A stretch of DNA of 64,000 nucleotides from an uncultured Acetatifactor sp. (GTDB lineage: Bacteria; Bacillota; Clostridia; Lachnospirales; Lachnospiraceae): contig CAKRTS010000001.1 in assembly GCA_934402315.1 (NCBI GenBank), positions 62,001 through 126,000 on the forward strand. Reading direction: 5' to 3'. The translations under genes and the position numbers were made by a program. Position 1 is the first letter of the stretch, and each line of letters opens with the position of its first letter. Of this stretch, positions 54,469 through 62,827 are shown piece by piece. The notes below the pieces were generated by a model. It ran no database searches. It had not been told where the DNA came from and saw nothing but the letters and a program-made list of their open reading frames with translations.

Positions 54469-55242
54469 ATGAATATTGTCATCATCACCGGCGCTTCGTC
54501 CGGAATCGGAAAAGAATTTGCACTGAAGATGGACTCTCATTTTGATAGCATCGACGAGTTCTGGCTGGTTGCGAGAGACAAGGCGAAGCTTGGGGAGCTT
54601 GCAAAAGCCCTGCGCCACAAGACCCGCATTTTCGCCATTGACATTACCTCTGCGCCGAATCTGGATGTGCTTGAAGACACTGTGATCGCCAGAAACGCAA
54701 CCGTACGCATGCTTGTCAATTGCGCGGGCTATGGTCTGATGGGCGCTTTCTGCGAGCAGGAGGCGGAGGGAGAGCTGGGCATGATCCGGTTGAACTGTCT
54801 CGCCCTGACTGACCTCACGCACCGTATGATTCCTTTCATGCGCAGAAACAGCCGCATCATCCAGCTTGCTTCCAGCGCTGCCTTCCTTCCGCAGCCGGAT
54901 TTTGCGGTCTATGCGGCAACCAAGGCCTATGTGCAGAGCTTTTCCAGAGCCCTCGGACGGGAGCTTCGTCCGCTCGGCATATGGGTGACTGCAGTCTGCC
55001 CGGGGCCTGTGGATACGCCGTTCTTTGATATTGCGGAGCAGGGCGGGACAACGCTCGCCATCAAAAAATATGTGATGGAAAGCCCCGAGAGAGTTGTGGA
55101 GCAGGCGCTCCGTGACTCCTACTTCAAGCGGGAGCTGTCTGTCTGCGGTCTGCCGATCAAGGGGCTGCATGTGTTATCCAAGACGCTTCCCCACCGACTG
55201 ATTCTGGATATCATGGGACTGATGAAAAAGAGAGGACTGTAA
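54469..55242 (+). CDS. Short-chain dehydrogenase/reductase
   Basis: A 257-residue SDR with the cofactor motif TGASSGIGKEF, the NAG-like segment NCAGYG, and catalytic YAATK with an upstream Ser (ASSAAF). A typical NAD(P)-dependent alcohol or carbonyl oxidoreductase fold; the substrate is not predictable. AAGGAGG precedes the ATG. The next gene starts 3 bases after the stop. Confidence 0.9.
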   Translation: MNIVIITGASSGIGKEFALKMDSHFDSIDEFWLVARDKAKLGELAKALRHKTRIFAIDITSAPNLDVLEDTVIARNATVRMLVNCAGYGLMGAFCEQEAEGELGMIRLNCLALTDLTHRMIPFMRRNSRIIQLASSAAFLPQPDFAVYAATKAYVQSFSRALGRELRPLGIWVTAVCPGPVDTPFFDIAEQGGTTLAIKKYVMESPERVVEQALRDSYFKRELSVCGLPIKGLHVLSKTLPHRLILDIMGLMKKRGL

Positions 55243-55245
55243 AAG

Positions 55246-55833
55246 ATGCACTATCTGAAACGTTTATTTACCACAGCGGAGGTCAAGGGGACAGAAAAAT
55301 ACCTTGACACCCAGAAAAAATACGAGCTGATCCGAACCCTTCTCTATTTTGGAATCTCGGCATCCTTGTTCATAGGCGGCTATTTACAGACAAAGAGCAA
55401 GGTCAACCTGCTGACCGTCGTCGCCGTTCTCGGCTGCCTGCCGGCGAGCAAAAGCGCCGTGAGTGCTATTATGTTTTTCCGCTTTAAGAGCTGTAAGCCG
55501 GAGAACGCGGCGGAGATCAAAGCGCACAGCGGGGGGCTGCTCGCCCTGTTTGACTGTATTTTTACCTCCTACAGCAAGACCTACCGCGTCAGCCATCTCG
55601 CAGTCCGCGGCAAGACGGTCTGCGGCTTTACGGAGGATCCGAAATTTGACGAGGCAGAATTTAACAAGCATATCACCGATATTTTAAAGCTGGACGGACA
55701 TAAGGATGTAACGGTCAAGATTTTCACCAGTCTTTCCCGCTACACGGAGCGTCTGGAGCAGATGAAGGAGCTGGAGGAAAACGAGGCAGCTTCCGCCGCG
55801 ATCATCGAGACCTTAAAGAGTGTGATACTTTGA
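55246..55833 (+). CDS. Conserved membrane protein of unknown function
   Basis: A 195-residue protein with two membrane helices near residues 30-75 (TLLYFGISASLFIGGYL and LLTVVAVLGCLPASKSAVSA) and a cytoplasmic-type C-terminal domain. I do not recognise the family. Tight spacing to the SDR gene and to the pseudouridine synthase gene (16 bases) places it in the rsuA-to-recU operon. Confidence 0.75.
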   Translation: MHYLKRLFTTAEVKGTEKYLDTQKKYELIRTLLYFGISASLFIGGYLQTKSKVNLLTVVAVLGCLPASKSAVSAIMFFRFKSCKPENAAEIKAHSGGLLALFDCIFTSYSKTYRVSHLAVRGKTVCGFTEDPKFDEAEFNKHITDILKLDGHKDVTVKIFTSLSRYTERLEQMKELEENEAASAAIIETLKSVIL

Positions 55834-55849
55834 CAGAAGGAAATGCAAC

Positions 55850-56899
55850 ATGCAGACAGTGACAATCGGAAAGAACCAGTCCGGGCAGCGGCTGGACAAA
55901 TTTTTACATAGATTCATGCCGGATGCCGGGAACGGCTTCCTCTACAAGATGCTGCGCAAGAAAAACATCACCTTAAACGGACACAGGGCGGAAGGCTCGG
56001 AGATTCTCGCACAGGGCGACACGCTTTCCTTTTTCTTTTCGGAGGAGACCTACCGGAAATTTACCGGTCTCAGCCCGGTGCCGGAGACACAGGTCTCTGT
56101 CAAGGAACCTCCCGTTCAGGAATACCTTCAGGCGTTCCATACCCTAAAGGACATTCGTGTGCTGTATGAGGATGAGGATATTCTGATCGCTGACAAGCCC
56201 GCGGGTATCTTGTCCCAGAAGGCGGCTTCCTCCGATCTGAGCCTGAATGAATGGCTGATCGGCTATCTGCTGGAGGTCTCACATTTTCCGCGGGAGGAAC
56301 TCCGCACCTTCAAGCCTTCGGTCTGCAACCGTCTTGACCGCAATACCAGCGGACTTGTCCTCTGTGGGAAATCCCTGCGCGGCTCCCAGTATTTAAGCCG
56401 GTGCATCCGCGGGAGAGGCATCCGGAAGTTCTACCGCACGATCTGCGTCGGAAACATCGATACGGAAATGACAGTGCGCGGATACCTGAACAAAGACACT
56501 GCCCGGAACAAGGTCACGGTCAGCAGCCATGCTGCTCCCGGTTCGGAGAGTGATTTTATTGAGACACGTTTCCGTCCTTTAAAATCGACAGGTGCTTACA
56601 CTCTGCTGGAGGTGGAGCTGATTACCGGAAAGACACATCAGATCCGCGCGCATCTGGCGAGCATCGGACATCCGCTGATCGGGGATCACAAATATGGCAA
56701 TGCGAAGACAAACCGCTATATGAAGGAGCAATTCGGACTTTCCTGCCAGCTGCTGCACGCCTACAGGCTCGTCTTTCCCGAGGCAGGAGATGCGGAAGCT
56801 TTCCTCCCGGCAACCGCCGGAAATACCTATATTTCCGATTATCCTGAACAGTTCCGGCGCATACAGTGTGAGCTGTTCGGAGAGGAGATTTTGAATTAA
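55850..56899 (+). CDS. RluA-family pseudouridine synthase
   Basis: A 349-residue enzyme with an N-terminal S4-like domain (SGQRLDKFLHRF) and an RluA catalytic domain; the catalytic Asp lies in VCNRLDRNTSGLVL, and later GKTHQIRAHLA is present. It modifies 23S rRNA or tRNA; which site is unknown. The start at 55850 follows a weak AAGGAAA site. recU begins 1 base after the stop. Confidence 0.9.
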   Translation: MQTVTIGKNQSGQRLDKFLHRFMPDAGNGFLYKMLRKKNITLNGHRAEGSEILAQGDTLSFFFSEETYRKFTGLSPVPETQVSVKEPPVQEYLQAFHTLKDIRVLYEDEDILIADKPAGILSQKAASSDLSLNEWLIGYLLEVSHFPREELRTFKPSVCNRLDRNTSGLVLCGKSLRGSQYLSRCIRGRGIRKFYRTICVGNIDTEMTVRGYLNKDTARNKVTVSSHAAPGSESDFIETRFRPLKSTGAYTLLEVELITGKTHQIRAHLASIGHPLIGDHKYGNAKTNRYMKEQFGLSCQLLHAYRLVFPEAGDAEAFLPATAGNTYISDYPEQFRRIQCELFGEEILN

Positions 56900-56900
56900 G

Positions 56901-57440
56901 ATGGCAACATGGAATTCCAGAGGCCTGCGGGGGTCAACGCTGGAGGATATGATCAACCGGACAAACGAGAAATACGCCGATGCCGGACTGGCGTTGATCC
57001 AGAAGGTTCCCACACCAATCACACCGATCAAAATGGACAAGGAGCATCGTCAGATCACTCTTGCCTATTTTGAACAGAAGAGCACCGTCGATTACATTGG
57101 TGCAGTGCAGGGGCTTCCGGTCTGCTTTGACGCCAAAGAATGCTCGGTAGATACCTTTTCCCTGCAAAATATCCATCCGCATCAGGTCGAATTTATGAAG
57201 CGGTTTGAGAAGCAGGGCGGCATCGCCTTTTTCCTGATCTATTACACACATAAGGACATCCTCTATTATCTTCCTCTGGAAATGCTGCTCTTTTTCTGGA
57301 ACCGGGCGCAGGAGGGCGGACGGAAGAGCTTCCGCTACGAGGAACTGAACCCTGCGTACATTCTGCCCAAGAGGCACGGCATTCTCGTGCCGTATCTCGA
57401 CATTCTCCAGCAGGATCTGGATGACCGGGACAGCGTATAA
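56901..57440 (+). CDS. recU: Holliday junction resolvase RecU
   Basis: A 179-residue PD-(D/E)XK nuclease. The catalytic segments are STVDYIGAVQG and CFDAKECS, with a conserved N-terminal NRGLRG-like start (NSRGLRGSTLEDMI). It resolves junctions that RuvAB moves, replacing RuvC in Firmicutes. In Bacillus recU sits beside a penicillin-binding protein gene; here it ends the pseudouridine synthase operon. Confidence 0.92.
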   Translation: MATWNSRGLRGSTLEDMINRTNEKYADAGLALIQKVPTPITPIKMDKEHRQITLAYFEQKSTVDYIGAVQGLPVCFDAKECSVDTFSLQNIHPHQVEFMKRFEKQGGIAFFLIYYTHKDILYYLPLEMLLFFWNRAQEGGRKSFRYEELNPAYILPKRHGILVPYLDILQQDLDDRDSV

Positions 57441-57448
57441 AATAATTC

Positions 57449-57477
57449 TTGACACTATAAATATCCTTCGGTATACT
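57449..57477 (+). promoter_or_regulatory. Near-consensus sigma-A promoter for the his operon
   Basis: TTGACA, 17 bases, TATACT. It begins 8 bases after the recU stop; a 20-bp palindrome lies 17 bases beyond the -10. Confidence 0.88.
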
Positions 57478-57494
57478 ACATTTAGTTTCTTTCT

Positions 57495-57514
57495 CTACCA
57501 TGGTGCCATGGTAG
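57495..57514. promoter_or_regulatory. Palindromic operator-like site between promoter and hisZ
   Basis: CTACCATGG and CCATGGTAG form perfect 9-bp arms around TG. It sits about 10 bases past the expected transcription start, where a repressor would block RNA polymerase. A TrpR-superfamily histidine repressor (YerC/HisR type) is known to control his genes in Firmicutes and is a candidate, not a proven match. Confidence 0.65.
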
Positions 57515-57540
57515 CACGTTAAAGTGTTAAAGAGGTGGCT

Positions 57541-58677
57541 ATGAGTAAACAACTTCTACATACCCCGGAAGGCGTCCGGGACATCTACGGAAAAGAATTT
57601 CACAGAAAGCTGGAGGTGGAAAACCGGCTTCATGAGCGCATCCGCCTGTACGGCTATCAGGAGATCCAGACACCGACCTTTGAGTTTTTCGATGTGTTTT
57701 CCAAGGAGATCGGGACGACCCCAAGCCGGGAGCTCTATAAGTTCTTCGACAAGGAAGGGAATACGCTGGTGCTCCGCCCGGATTTCACGCCGTCCATTGC
57801 GAGATGCGCGGCAAAATATTTCAGTGAGAAGAAGGTGCCGCTCCGGCTCAGCTATGTCGGAAACACCTTTACGAATACCTCTAACCTGCAAGGTAAATTG
57901 AAGGAGTCGACACAGATGGGTGCCGAGCTGATCGGTGACCCTTCTGTCGAGGCGGATGCCGAGATTATCAGCCTTGTCATCAAGGCATTGCTGGATACCG
58001 GGCTGCAGCGCTTTCAGGTATCCATCGGCGAGGTGGAATATTTCAAGGGTCTGTGTGAGGAAGCGGGACTGGATGAGGAGACGGAGATGGATCTCCGCGC
58101 CTGCATCTCCGGAAAGAACTACTTTGCGGCGCAGGAGCTGCTTCAGGAACGGAAGGTCGTCGAGCCCTACCACAGCCGTCTGCTCAAGGTCGCCGATATG
58201 TTCGGGGATATGTGTTCCCTGACCGACGCGCGCGCCATGGTCAGCAACGAGCGTTCTCTTGCCGCGATCGAGCGTCTTGAGAAATTACATAAGGTACTTC
58301 AGGTTTACGGGGTTGCCGATTACATTTCCTTTGATCTCGGCATGCTCAGTAAATACAAATATTACACTGGTGTCATTTTTAAGGCATACACCTACGGTGT
58401 GGGCGACGCCATTGTCAAGGGCGGAAGATATGACCACCTGCTCCACCAGTTCGGCAAGGAAGCACCGGCAATCGGCTTCTGCATGGTAATCGACAGCATT
58501 CTCGAAGCGCTGTCCAGACAGAAGGTTATACTGCCGGAGCCGGAGCCCGTCCGCGTGATTACTTATCTGCCGGACAATTACGAAGAGAAGCTGGCTGAGG
58601 CACAGGCGCTAAGAGCCGCCGGCCACGCCGCTGTTCTCATTGCGAAAGACATGCAGGATGGAGAGGATTATGAGTGA
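57541..58677 (+). CDS. hisZ: ATP phosphoribosyltransferase regulatory subunit HisZ
   Basis: A 378-residue class II aminoacyl-tRNA synthetase-like protein (HisRS paralogue). It starts with TPEGVRDIYGKE and has the motif-2 type LRPDFTPSIAR, then the late GGRYDHLL. It lacks synthetase function and forms a complex with short HisG to start histidine synthesis. The ATG at 57541 follows AGAGG at 5 bases. The 3' end overlaps hisG by 8 bases. Confidence 0.92.
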   Translation: MSKQLLHTPEGVRDIYGKEFHRKLEVENRLHERIRLYGYQEIQTPTFEFFDVFSKEIGTTPSRELYKFFDKEGNTLVLRPDFTPSIARCAAKYFSEKKVPLRLSYVGNTFTNTSNLQGKLKESTQMGAELIGDPSVEADAEIISLVIKALLDTGLQRFQVSIGEVEYFKGLCEEAGLDEETEMDLRACISGKNYFAAQELLQERKVVEPYHSRLLKVADMFGDMCSLTDARAMVSNERSLAAIERLEKLHKVLQVYGVADYISFDLGMLSKYKYYTGVIFKAYTYGVGDAIVKGGRYDHLLHQFGKEAPAIGFCMVIDSILEALSRQKVILPEPEPVRVITYLPDNYEEKLAEAQALRAAGHAAVLIAKDMQDGEDYE

Positions 58678-59320
58678 AGATAGATACCTGACCTTTGCAC
58701 TCGGCAAGGGCAGACTGGCAAACAAGACACTGGAATTATTTGAACAGCTGGGCATTACCTGTGACGAGATGAAGGACAAGAGCTCGCGCAAGCTGATCTT
58801 TGTCAACGAGGAGCTGAAGCTCCGGTTCTTTCTGGCGAAGGGGCCGGACGTGCCGACCTACGTTGAGTACGGAGCGGCGGACATCGGGGTTGTCGGCAGG
58901 GACACGATCCTTGAGGAGAACCGCAATGTCTACGAGGTGCTTGACCTCGGCTTCGGGAAATGCCGCATGTGCGTCTGCGGGCCTGCTTCCGCGAGGGAGC
59001 TTTTACAGCATCACGAGCGCATCCGTGTGGCGAGCAAATATCCCTGCATAGCGAAGGATTATTTCTATAATAAGAAGCACCAGACCGTAGACATCATAAA
59101 GCTGAACGGCTCTGTGGAGCTCGGGCCGCTGGTGGAGCTCTCCGATGTCATCGTCGATATTGTCGAGACCGGCTCCACGTTGCGGGAAAACGGGCTGGAG
59201 GTTCTGGAGGAGGTCTGCCCGCTCTCTGCGAGAATGATCGTCAATCCGGTCAGCATGCAGATGGAGACGGAGCGGATTAAGACGTTAGTCAACAGGATAA
59301 GAGAAAAGCTTGATAAATAG
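58670..59320 (+). CDS. hisG: ATP phosphoribosyltransferase, short form
   Basis: A 216-residue short HisG, the first enzyme of histidine synthesis (ATP plus PRPP). It has the N-terminal LTFALGKGRL, the mid segment ADIGVVGRDTI, and the PRPP loop VDIVETGSTLRENGL. Without the C-terminal regulatory domain of long HisG it requires HisZ, which is encoded just upstream. The ATG at 58670 follows GAGAGG. The stop lies in the leader repeat that precedes hisD. Confidence 0.94.
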   Translation: MSEDRYLTFALGKGRLANKTLELFEQLGITCDEMKDKSSRKLIFVNEELKLRFFLAKGPDVPTYVEYGAADIGVVGRDTILEENRNVYEVLDLGFGKCRMCVCGPASARELLQHHERIRVASKYPCIAKDYFYNKKHQTVDIIKLNGSVELGPLVELSDVIVDIVETGSTLRENGLEVLEEVCPLSARMIVNPVSMQMETERIKTLVNRIREKLDK

Positions 59321-59404
59321 AATTTTTCAAGCACGAGCTTTGTGTCTGCACACTTGACACAAACTCGCCATGCGCAGGGGACGTGCGCAGAAAGGGAGAA
59401 AAGC
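59304..59404 (+). repeat. Structured leader repeat, full copy C, between hisG and hisD
   Basis: It overlaps the last hisG codons (arms TTGATAAAT and ATTTTTCAA around AGA), then TTTGTGTC pairs perfectly with GACACAAA, and TGCGCA with TGCGCA around GGGGACG. The 49 bases from 59356 align without gaps to copies A and B and end exactly at the hisD ATG. It could pause or modulate translation of hisD. Confidence 0.75.
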
Positions 59405-60694
59405 ATGAGAATCGTAGCGCTGACAAAAGAAAGCAAAAAGGGGATTCTGAACGATCTCTTAAAGAGAAGCCCCAACAATTATTCGGAATATGAGAGCACG
59501 GTCAACGAGATCATTTCCAACGTCAAGGCGAACGGGGATAAGGCACTCTTTGACTATACCTTAAGATTTGACAAATTTGCCCTGTCCGCGGATAACATCA
59601 AAGTTACCCGCGCGGAGATCGACGAGGCATATCGGAAGCTGGATGCCGGTCTGGTCGAGGTCATCCGGAAATCCGCCGAAAATATCCGGGCATTCCATGC
59701 GAAGCAGCTCCGCAACAGCTGGTTCGACGCCAAGGAAGACGGAACGATCCTCGGTATGAAGATCACGCCGATTGCCAGGGCGGGTGTCTATGTTCCCGGC
59801 GGCAAGGCGGCGTATCCGTCCAGCGTGCTGATGAACGTCATTCCCGCGAAAACCGCCGGGGTCTCCGAGATCATCATGACGACACCTCCCGGAGCGGACG
59901 GCAGCGTCAATCCGGGAACGTTGGTTGCGGCAGACATTGCGGGCGTCGACACGATATACAAGGTTGGTGGCGCACAGGCGATTGCAGCAATGGCATTCGG
60001 CACGGAATCTATTCCCAAGGTCGATAAGATCACCGGCCCCGGCAATATCTTTGTCGCGCTGGCAAAGAAGGCTGTTTACGGCTATGTGAGCATTGACTCG
60101 ATCGCAGGCCCCAGCGAGATACTGGTTCTGGCAGACGAGACGGCAAACCCGAGATATGTCGCAGCCGATCTGCTTTCCCAGGCAGAGCACGACGAGCTGG
60201 CAAGCGCCATCCTGATTACGACTTCAAAGGCTCTCGCAGAACAGGTTTCCGCACAGGTCGATGTATTTGTCGGTGAGCTTGAGAGAAAAGCCATCATCCA
60301 GAAGTCTCTGGATAATTACGGTTATATCCTGCTGGCGGAGAGTATGGCGGATGCCATTGACGCCGTGAACGAGATTGCCTCGGAGCATCTGGAGATCCTG
60401 ACGGCAAATCCGTTCGAGATCATGACGAAGATCCGCAATGCGGGCGCAATTTTCCTCGGAGAATATGCATCCGAACCGCTCGGAGACTATTTTGCCGGCC
60501 CGAATCACATTCTGCCCACAAACGGGACCGCGAAATTCTTCTCGCCGGTAAACGTGGATGATTTCATCAAGAAGACGAGTATTATTTCCTATTCGCGCGA
60601 GGCGCTTGAGAAGATACATCAGGATATTGAGACCTTTGCCGAGAGTGAAGGACTTACGGCACACGCCAACAGTATCCGGGTTCGTTTTGAGTAA
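59405..60694 (+). CDS. hisD: Histidinol dehydrogenase
   Basis: A 429-residue enzyme for the last two steps of histidine synthesis (histidinol to histidine, NAD and zinc). Family segments include YVPGGKAAYPSSVLMNVIPA, GPGNIFVALAKK, GPSEILVLAD and the zinc/catalytic SQAEHDELASA, plus GPNHILPT near the end. The ATG at 59405 has GGGAG upstream. hisB follows after 24 bases. Confidence 0.95.
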   Translation: MRIVALTKESKKGILNDLLKRSPNNYSEYESTVNEIISNVKANGDKALFDYTLRFDKFALSADNIKVTRAEIDEAYRKLDAGLVEVIRKSAENIRAFHAKQLRNSWFDAKEDGTILGMKITPIARAGVYVPGGKAAYPSSVLMNVIPAKTAGVSEIIMTTPPGADGSVNPGTLVAADIAGVDTIYKVGGAQAIAAMAFGTESIPKVDKITGPGNIFVALAKKAVYGYVSIDSIAGPSEILVLADETANPRYVAADLLSQAEHDELASAILITTSKALAEQVSAQVDVFVGELERKAIIQKSLDNYGYILLAESMADAIDAVNEIASEHLEILTANPFEIMTKIRNAGAIFLGEYASEPLGDYFAGPNHILPTNGTAKFFSPVNVDDFIKKTSIISYSREALEKIHQDIETFAESEGLTAHANSIRVRFE

Positions 60695-60718
60695 GCATGA
60701 CAAGGAGCAGAGAAGCAG

Positions 60719-61306
60719 ATGAATCGTACAGCAGAAATCACACGCACAACAAAAGAGACGGACATTACTCTGAAATTAAATCTGGACGGCAGCGGCACCG
60801 CTGACATCTCCACGGGAATCGGATTCTTCGATCATATGCTGGAGGGCTTTTCCCGGCACGGGTTCTTTGACTTAAGCTGCAAGGTGCAGGGCGATCTGTA
60901 TGTGGACGGGCATCATACGGTTGAGGATACCGGCATCGTTCTCGGAAAGGCGATCGCACAGGCTGTCGGCGACAAAAAGGGCATCCGCCGCTACGGCTCG
61001 TTCATTCTTCCGATGGATGACGCGCTCGCTCTCTGCGCTGTCGATCTCTGTGGCCGTCCTTATCTCAACTTTGACTGTACCTTCCCTGTGGAGAGGGTCG
61101 GCACACTGGACACCGAGCTTGTCCGGGAATTCTTTTATGCGGTTTCCTACAGTGCCGGAATGAATCTGCACATCAAGATGCTGGACGGATTGAATGCACA
61201 TCATATGATCGAGGCAGGTTTCAAGGCGTTTGCAAAGGCCTTGGATCAGGCGGTCAGCTTTGACCCGAGGATCACGGATGTCCTGAGCACCAAGGGAAGC
61301 CTGTAG
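60719..61306 (+). CDS. hisB: Imidazoleglycerol-phosphate dehydratase
   Basis: A 195-residue single-function HisB with the metal-binding histidine motifs: FFDHMLEGFSRHG, GDLYVDGHHTVEDTG and NAHHMIEAGFKA. Length matches the monofunctional enzyme; there is no phosphatase domain, so histidinol phosphatase must be another gene. AAGGAG precedes the ATG at wider spacing. Confidence 0.95.
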   Translation: MNRTAEITRTTKETDITLKLNLDGSGTADISTGIGFFDHMLEGFSRHGFFDLSCKVQGDLYVDGHHTVEDTGIVLGKAIAQAVGDKKGIRRYGSFILPMDDALALCAVDLCGRPYLNFDCTFPVERVGTLDTELVREFFYAVSYSAGMNLHIKMLDGLNAHHMIEAGFKAFAKALDQAVSFDPRITDVLSTKGSL

Positions 61307-61354
61307 CATAATACATACAGAAGTAATACATATAGATAAGAAAGGATGCACCTT

Positions 61355-62641
61355 ATGTCAGTTAAAAAATTTGTGCCCTGTATCTATTTATTTCATGAGC
61401 ACGCCGTAAAATCCCTTACAGATACCTCCGTTGTGGAAACCGATCCTTTGCGTCTGGTGCGTCTGTACAATGAAAATAACGCGGATGAACTGATCATCTT
61501 CGATATGTCGTCGGAGGATGCCGAGCATGAAACTGCGCTGGACATCATCAAGGAAATCTGTGCCGTCGCGGAGACGGACGTCATCGGCGCCGGAAACATC
61601 AAGCGCATGGAGGATGTGAAGAAGCTGCTCTACGCCGGATGTAAAAGGGCGATTCTGGATTACGAAAAGGAAGAAAACATTCAGATCACGGAGGAAGTCT
61701 CCCTGAAATTCGGACGTGATAAGATTCTCGCCTCCTACAATGATCCGCAGGTGATCGCCGCCAACAAAGACCTTGTCGAGAAATACATTTCAACGCTGGT
61801 GCTCATGAATCCTCACCAGATCCGTGAGACAGAGGGGATCACAGAGCTTCCCTTTTATGTGCAGATCAATCAGATCGCGCTGAATAAGCTGATGGAGATT
61901 TTCGCGTACAAGCAGGTCTGCGGCGTTACCGGAAATACCATCAACGATAACTATCGGGAGATTCTTTCCCTGAAGCTGCTCTGCCGCGAAAACGGCATGT
62001 CTGTGGAAACGCTGGACGCGGCATTTGCATGGGCTGATTTCAAGAAGAACAATGACGGCATGGTACCTGTTGTCGTACAGGATTACCGGACGCTGGAGGT
62101 GCTGATGGTCGCCTATATGAATGAGGAGGCATACAACAAGACGCTTGTAACCGGAAAGATGACCTATTTCAGCAGAAGCAGAAATGAACTGTGGCTGAAG
62201 GGGGAGACCAGCGGACATTACCAGTATGTGAAAAGCCTGACTGCAGATTGTGATATGGATACGATTCTCGCCAAGGTATCCCAGGTCGGAGCTGCCTGCC
62301 ATACCGGTTCCCGCAGCTGTTTCTTCAACGAGATTGCAAAGAAGGAGTATGAGGAGGCGGAGAACCCGCTGCAGGTCTTTGAGGATGTACTGAATGTAAT
62401 CAAGGACAGAAAGCAGCACCCCAAGGAAGGCTCCTACACCAATTATCTGTTCGACAAGGGTATCGATAAGATCCTGAAAAAGCTGGGCGAGGAGGCGACA
62501 GAGATCGTCATTGCCGCAAAGAACCCCAACGCAAACGAGGTCAAGTATGAGATCAGCGATTTCCTGTATCATATGATGGTTCTCATGGTTGAAAAGGGGG
62601 TAAGCTGGGAGGAGATCACAACAGAGCTTGCAAACCGATAG
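61355..62641 (+). CDS. hisI: HisIE with an N-terminal degenerate HisF-like barrel
   Basis: A 428-residue protein. Residues 1-215 resemble HisF: FVPCIYLF at the start, [23 protein letters not shown], then [23 protein letters not shown]. The catalytic Asp of HisF (position 11, CLDV) is Tyr11 and the second (Asp130 region) appears to be Asn129, so it should not be a cyclase. Residues 220-330 are HisI ([25 protein letters not shown]), residues 338-428 HisE ([14 protein letters not shown]). HisI and HisE carry out steps 2 and 3 of the pathway. ATG 61355 has AAAGGA 9 bases upstream; ATG 61346 overlaps that site. Confidence 0.9.
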   Translation: MSVKKFVPCIYLFHEHAVKSLTDTSVVETDPLRLVRLYNENNADELIIFDMSSEDAEHETALDIIKEICAVAETDVIGAGNIKRMEDVKKLLYAGCKRAILDYEKEENIQITEEVSLKFGRDKILASYNDPQVIAANKDLVEKYISTLVLMNPHQIRETEGITELPFYVQINQIALNKLMEIFAYKQVCGVTGNTINDNYREILSLKLLCRENGMSVETLDAAFAWADFKKNNDGMVPVVVQDYRTLEVLMVAYMNEEAYNKTLVTGKMTYFSRSRNELWLKGETSGHYQYVKSLTADCDMDTILAKVSQVGAACHTGSRSCFFNEIAKKEYEEAENPLQVFEDVLNVIKDRKQHPKEGSYTNYLFDKGIDKILKKLGEEATEIVIAAKNPNANEVKYEISDFLYHMMVLMVEKGVSWEEITTELANR

Positions 62642-62673
62642 GTTTCCTCAGATAAATATCAATATAACGTTTA

Positions 62674-62702
62674 AAAGCTGCCGGTTTTCGACAGCTTTTT
62701 TT
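62674..62702 (+). terminator. Rho-independent terminator of the his operon
   Basis: AAAGCTGCCG pairs with CGACAGCTTT around GTTTT (one mismatch), then a run of seven T's including the stem end. It begins 33 bases after the hisIE stop. Confidence 0.9.
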
Positions 62703-62827
62703 AGGCATGACTCTATATAACACTTTACCAAAAAAAGAAAGAAAAGTCTAGTATTATTTTTCTTTTCCTGTATACTTTTAACTACAGCTCAGCCAAAACC
62801 AGTCATTTGTTAAAGAGGGAGGTACTC

